Assembly: GCF_013087515.1 (NCBI RefSeq)
Contig: NZ_JABFCN010000029.1
Span: 38,416 to 102,415, forward strand
Source of the DNA: Rhizobium sophorae
Lineage (GTDB): Bacteria > Pseudomonadota > Alphaproteobacteria > Rhizobiales > Rhizobiaceae
Reading direction: 5' to 3'
DNA: 64,000 nt
Shown: in pieces, positions 62,822 through 64,000 of the stretch
Layout: each line of letters begins with the position of its first letter
How positions within the stretch are numbered: the first letter of the stretch is position 1
Translations under genes and position numbers: made by a program
Notes under the pieces: model-generated
Seen by the model: only the letters and a program-made list of their open reading frames with translations
The model's database searches: none
Told to the model about the DNA's origin: nothing

Positions 62822-62899
62822 CGTCATGCTCGGGCTTGTCCCGAGCATCTGCAGCCAGTTGATATGCAGCAGATCCTCGGCACAAGGCCGAGGATGACG
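62822..62899. repeat. RIME-like cruciform repeat with hairpins inside each arm
   Basis: Two 31-bp arms (62822-62852 and 62869-62899) are inverted repeats with four mismatched positions. Each arm also folds on itself: gctcggg-cttgt-cccgagc on the left and gccgagg paired with cctcggc on the right. The four differences keep these internal stems paired. It fills the cysK/comM gap and resembles rhizobial intergenic mosaic elements. Confidence 0.8.
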
Positions 62900-62949
62900 C
62901 CGAGTAAAGGACGAGCTGCCAACAAACTGTCGGGCGCGCTTCGCGCCTC

Positions 62950-64000
62950 TCACGCCGCCGCCGTCAGCCTTTCGCCGGCGATGCGGTAGGAGATTGCTTC
63001 GGCGAGATGGATGCGGCCGACGGTTGGCTTGCCGTCGAGATCGGCAAGGGTGCGGGCAACCTTGAGCACGCGGTGGTAACCGCGGGCGGAGAATTTCATC
63101 TTCTCGGCGGCGTCGCGCAGCAGTTGCAGGCCGCTGGCGTCGGGCTCGGCCAGTTTCTCGATCATCGCGGTGGAGCAGCGGGCATTGGTGCCGATGCCCT
63201 TTGCGCCGGCGCTTTCGAAGCGCTCCCGCTGGATCTCGCGGGCGCGGGCGACACGGCGGGCGACGTCGGCGCTGGTTTCAGCTGCCGTGGGCCGGATGAG
63301 ATCGGCAGCGGAGACGGCCGGCACGTCGATGCGGATATCGATCCGGTCCATCAGCGGGCCGGAGATGCGGGCCTGATAATCGCTCATGCAGCGCGGGCCG
63401 CGGGCACAGGTATGGCCGGGCTCGCCGGCCATGCCGCAGCGGCAGGGGTTCATCGCCGCGATCAGCCGGAATTTCGCCGGATAGGAGACGCGGTGATTGG
63501 CGCGCGCAATGACGCATTCGCCGCCTTCGAGCGGCTGGCGCAGCGCATCGAGCGCCTGCGGCGTGAATTCGGGAAACTCGTCGAGAAAGAGCACGCCGTG
63601 ATGGGCAAGCGAGGCTTCGCCCGGACGGGCGCGCAGGCCGCCGCCGACCAGCGCCGCCATGGTGGCGGAGTGATGCGGGGTGCGGAAGGGCCGGCGATCG
63701 GAAAGCTTGCCGCCGGAGAGCTGGCCAGCGATCGAATGGACCATCGACACCTCCAGCAGCTCGGCGGCCGAAAGCGGCGGCAGGATCGATGGCAGCCTCG
63801 CCGCCAGCATCGACTTGCCGGAGCCCGGAGGACCGACCATCAGCAGATTATGGCCGCCGGCGGCGGCCACTTCGAGTGCGCGCTTGGCGCTTTCCTGGCC
63901 CTTGATCTCGGCAAGGTCCGGCAGGTTTGCGGCATTGGCGCTGACCTGCCTCTGAATCTTCATCCAACGGCGATTAGAGCCTCGGCGGTTTTCGATACGC
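62950..64000 (-). CDS. comM: ComM/YifB-family Mg-chelatase-like ATPase (5' end beyond window)
   Basis: AAA+ helicase-like protein linked to branch migration of DNA during natural transformation. About 349 residues are visible; the frame stays open to the window edge and whole proteins run to about 510, so the N-terminal domain lies outside. Visible: KGQESAKRALEVAAAGGHNL, Walker A GPPGSGKS, Walker B GVLFLDEFPEFTPQALD, the zinc-like CRCGMAGEPGHTC loop and the C-terminal ARGYHRVLKVARTLADLDG. It converges on cysK. Confidence 0.94.
   Translation of the reverse strand, partial: RIENRRGSNRRWMKIQRQVSANAANLPDLAEIKGQESAKRALEVAAAGGHNLLMVGPPGSGKSMLAARLPSILPPLSAAELLEVSMVHSIAGQLSGGKLSDRRPFRTPHHSATMAALVGGGLRARPGEASLAHHGVLFLDEFPEFTPQALDALRQPLEGGECVIARANHRVSYPAKFRLIAAMNPCRCGMAGEPGHTCARGPRCMSDYQARISGPLMDRIDIRIDVPAVSAADLIRPTAAETSADVARRVARAREIQRERFESAGAKGIGTNARCSTAMIEKLAEPDASGLQLLRDAAEKMKFSARGYHRVLKVARTLADLDGKPTVGRIHLAEAISYRIAGERLTAAA

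Overview
The window is 64 kb of GC-rich chromosome from an alphaproteobacterium of the Rhizobium etli / R. leguminosarum type. This rests on gene order and protein character: a Mur-type Fur regulator without the usual Cys pairs, lnt (actA) next to a PhrR/PraR-type regulator, the dnaA-rpsT-mutM-ubiE-ubiB-coaBC-dut backbone, DUF1150 and DUF2277 proteins, and several rhizobial palindromic intergenic repeats. Nearly all space is coding, with many ATGA overlaps and several TTG or GTG starts chosen because they have a good ribosome binding site. No tRNA, rRNA, CRISPR array or IS transposase was seen.

Layout. (1) 1-19.1 kb, housekeeping, almost all on +: glnD (5' cut), murJ, a small M15-type peptidase on -, a VOC protein, trpS, a universal stress protein, an Nfu-type Fe-S carrier, tsaB-rimI, mur, plsC, miaB, phoH-ybeY-corC-lnt, phrR/praR, metK, trmB. 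(2) 19.2-26.6 kb, stress and nucleotide quality control: DUF2277, hsp20-DUF1150, a nucleoside hydrolase, hrcA-grpE, and divergent rph-VOC-rdgB-hemW. (3) 26.6-35 kb: a saccharopine-dehydrogenase-like gene, dnaA with a long regulatory upstream region, rpsT, an enoyl-CoA hydratase, mutM, ubiE, ubiB. (4) 35.0-46.9 kb, accessory: a compact six-gene catabolic operon, then VOC-MFS/LysR and LysR/SDR pairs. (5) coaBC. (6) 48.2-57.3 kb, accessory: a class II amidotransferase, a 23-codon ORF with an exceptional ribosome binding site, gntR-MFS, a secreted S10 peptidase, a GFA protein, a RidA pseudogene, a GST/LysR pair, and prfC. (7) 57.3-64 kb: dut-GNAT, lrp/EamA, dps/LysE, cysK, a cruciform repeat, and comM (cut by the window end).

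The most interesting system is the operon at 35077-42447. It encodes a histidine-ammonia-lyase-like protein that lacks the Ala-Ser-Gly triad needed to build the MIO cofactor, a hydantoinase-like amidohydrolase with Gln in place of the first His of the HxH metal motif, an M20 N-carbamoyl amino acid hydrolase, a DUF917 protein, a TfoX-N protein, and a urocanase-like protein with Ala in place of the signature cysteine. The set mirrors the histidine (hut) route with altered active sites. It fits ergothioneine breakdown: ergothionase releasing trimethylamine, thiourocanate hydratase, desulfhydrase, hydantoin-5-propionate hydrolase, N-carbamoylglutamate hydrolase, ending in glutamate. The substrate is inferred, not shown. 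A 20-bp near-perfect palindrome just upstream is a candidate operator.

The second cluster of unusual signals lies at 49.2-49.6 kb. It holds repeated GTGTTC/GAACAC hexamers, a short ORF with near-complete anti-SD complementarity, three hairpins ending in an intrinsic terminator, and a perfect 47-bp palindrome over the gntR start codon.
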